Below, piece by piece: positions 62,818 through 64,000 of a stretch of 64,000 nt of DNA; positions within the stretch are counted from its first letter, which is position 1, and the number at the start of each line of letters is the position of its first letter. Source of the DNA: an uncultured Allomuricauda sp. (GTDB taxonomy: Bacteria > Bacteroidota > Bacteroidia > Flavobacteriales > Flavobacteriaceae); contig NZ_CANMUU010000002.1 in NCBI RefSeq assembly GCF_947501165.1, positions 1,302,001 through 1,366,000 of the forward strand, given 5' to 3'. The translations under genes were made by a program, and so were the position numbers. The notes beneath the pieces are model-generated. The model was given only the letters and a program-made list of their open reading frames with translations, was not told where the DNA came from and made no database searches.

Positions 62818-64000
62818 CTATAATTTCACTTGCAGGGTTGTATAAAAAGTTCTAGGCTCAGCGGGAATAATTCCTGGACCAGGATATCCGGTGGCCCTTC
62901 GAGTAAAATACGAATTGTCCAAAACATTATTGATTCCGGCTTCTAGCCGGAATTTTTTATAGGTATACGAAAAGGAGAGGTCCATGATATCATACGCTGG
63001 AATGGTTCCTTCAATGCCCCGCTGGTTGTCGTTGACATCTTGTGGTGCGTTGGTCGCGTCTGTAAATTGTTCAGATAAGTAGGTATACTGAAGGCTTCCC
63101 AAGAAATTTCCATAACCAAAACTAACACCTGTTTTCAGGTTGATTTCCGGAATAAACTCTACTTGATTTCCTTCAACATTGTTTTGCTCAGACTGAGTGT
63201 ATTCTGAATTTGTCCACGCTAAGTTGATGAAGTAGTTCAACTTGACCTTCTCCAAACCTGGAAACGCTATTTTTTTAATATTTAAGTCTGCAAATGATTC
63301 AAGACCATAAATAAATGCCGTACCTATATTTCCTCGAAAACGCACCACCCTTCCCGTTTCTACCTCTTCTCCAAGTGCATTCGTTCTTGTTTCATTGCGC
63401 AATACTTCTCCTAATCGCTCATCATACAATAGACCGTATCCACTTAAATCATAATTCAAAACTTCATTTAATCTTCCTCTTATTCCCAAATCAGCAGTGA
63501 ATCCATCCTCGTCAGAAATATTAGGGTCTATTTGAAATGAGGGATTTACCACGCGGATATCACTAAAGGTAACCGAGCGATAATTCTGCGAAAAATTACC
63601 ATAAACTTCAACTGTATTTGACGGCTTAAAGGAAGCACCCAGACCTAACAACAAAAAGTTTCTCTCAAAAGTTCTATTGTCCTGCACTTCTTCATTCAAA
63701 AGTGGGTTGCCAGCTAAGTCCAAAACGATATTCTGAAAGCTACCCTCACTCTCGGTCTTGATATATTCGAAACGAAAGCCTGGGGTTATAGAGAACTTTT
63801 TAGATAGATTAAAGATGTTTTCTCCAAATAGGGCAACGTTCAAATTGGGAAATTCAAATTGAGATTGGCGTTCAAAATTGGGAAAATCATCGTCCGCAAA
63901 TTCGAAATTTGGATTGGCATCATTACTACCAGGGCCTTGTCTTTGATCATTTGAGGTTTGATAGTACTTTGATCCCAAAAGCAAAACAGCATCCTTATTG
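62818..64000 (-). CDS. TonB-dependent outer-membrane receptor, C-terminal part (cut by window edge)
   Basis: 394 codons, open to the window edge; the N-terminal plug is outside. The sequence has the alternating strand pattern of a 22-strand barrel and ends in the outer-membrane targeting aromatic FYTTLQVKL. LFGENIFNLSKKFSITPGFRFEYI and AYDIMDLSFSYTYKKFRLEAGINNVLDNSYF are typical of FecA-like siderophore or iron-dicitrate receptors. Substrate is not decidable from this part. Confidence 0.88.
   Translation of the reverse strand, partial: NKDAVLLLGSKYYQTSNDQRQGPGSNDANPNFEFADDDFPNFERQSQFEFPNLNVALFGENIFNLSKKFSITPGFRFEYIKTESEGSFQNIVLDLAGNPLLNEEVQDNRTFERNFLLLGLGASFKPSNTVEVYGNFSQNYRSVTFSDIRVVNPSFQIDPNISDEDGFTADLGIRGRLNEVLNYDLSGYGLLYDERLGEVLRNETRTNALGEEVETGRVVRFRGNIGTAFIYGLESFADLNIKKIAFPGLEKVKLNYFINLAWTNSEYTQSEQNNVEGNQVEFIPEINLKTGVSFGYGNFLGSLQYTYLSEQFTDATNAPQDVNDNQRGIEGTIPAYDIMDLSFSYTYKKFRLEAGINNVLDNSYFTRRATGYPGPGIIPAEPRTFYTTLQVKL

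Noticed and set aside
1..64000. tRNA, rRNA, CRISPR, prophage or insertion-sequence content
   Set aside because: Reading the intergenic regions by eye gave no cloverleaf, repeat-spacer pattern, integrase or transposase. A tRNAscan or ISfinder run would settle it.

Overview
The window is AT-rich bacterial chromosome from a member of the Bacteroidota, most likely a marine Flavobacteriaceae species. Supporting signs are a secreted protein with a type B (gliding-motility-associated) type IX secretion C-terminus, flavobacterial families (DUF5606, DUF6686, DUF2795, Lnb-type DUF4105), a 1120-residue SecA of the Bacteroidota type, and promoters of the TTG-N19/20-TAnnTTTG form in place of -35/-10 boxes. 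It is almost entirely core genome. I see no phage, insertion sequence, CRISPR array, rRNA or tRNA. Genes are cut at both edges: recQ on the left, a TonB-dependent receptor on the right.

Layout. 1-9.4 kb: recQ, diverging from kdsD-tatC-AhpD-like-lptB, then pssA, an Lnb-like lipoprotein N-acyltransferase, an ABC-F ATPase, a decayed methyltransferase, a small membrane protein, a 7-bp repeat array in front of a cobalamin adenosyltransferase, and a DUF2795 gene. 9.4-20.3 kb: secA, an orphan histidine kinase, an exported M14 peptidase with an exported amidohydrolase, a cytosolic-looking M23 peptidase, and lipoprotein msrA. 20.3-24.1 kb: an ECF sigma factor, a membrane anti-sigma-like protein and a secreted beta-repeat protein in one operon, then meaB. 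24.1-28.4 kb: two convergent operons with a polyprenyl-phosphate sugar synthase, a flippase-like protein, an ArnT-like GT39 and a PAP2 phosphatase. 28.4-38 kb: a MATE pump, mazG, an envelope glycosidase operon (GH3-SGNH-GH20), DUF5606, def, ruvX and dapD.

38-46 kb: a small methyltransferase and an LPS-type glycosyltransferase cluster (GT2, GT4, GT4, GT2) that runs with almost no intercistronic DNA into tsaC, cca and ctaA. 46-52.4 kb: a pRiA4b ORF-3-like protein, a YejK nucleoid protein, an unrecognised protein that I argue is kinase-like, and an ABC-2 transporter with a T9SS-exported protein. 52.4-64 kb: uvrB, hsp20 with a paired-palindrome control region, a TerB-like protein, sucC, a Lon-substrate-domain protein, lysA, DUF3995, an exported thioredoxin, guaB, DUF6686, a Cys-rich mini-protein and the receptor.

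The themes that tie genes together are envelope building (LptB, KdsD, glycosyltransferases, Lnb, PssA, TatC, SecA), outer-surface catabolism (M14, amidohydrolase, GH3, GH20), and stress or repair (RecQ, UvrB, RuvX, MsrA, Hsp20). No complete unknown system stands out. The points most worth following are the kinase-like protein at 47710-48768, the 7-bp repeat array at 8325-8408, the twin palindromes before hsp20, and the methyltransferase relic at 7635-8135.
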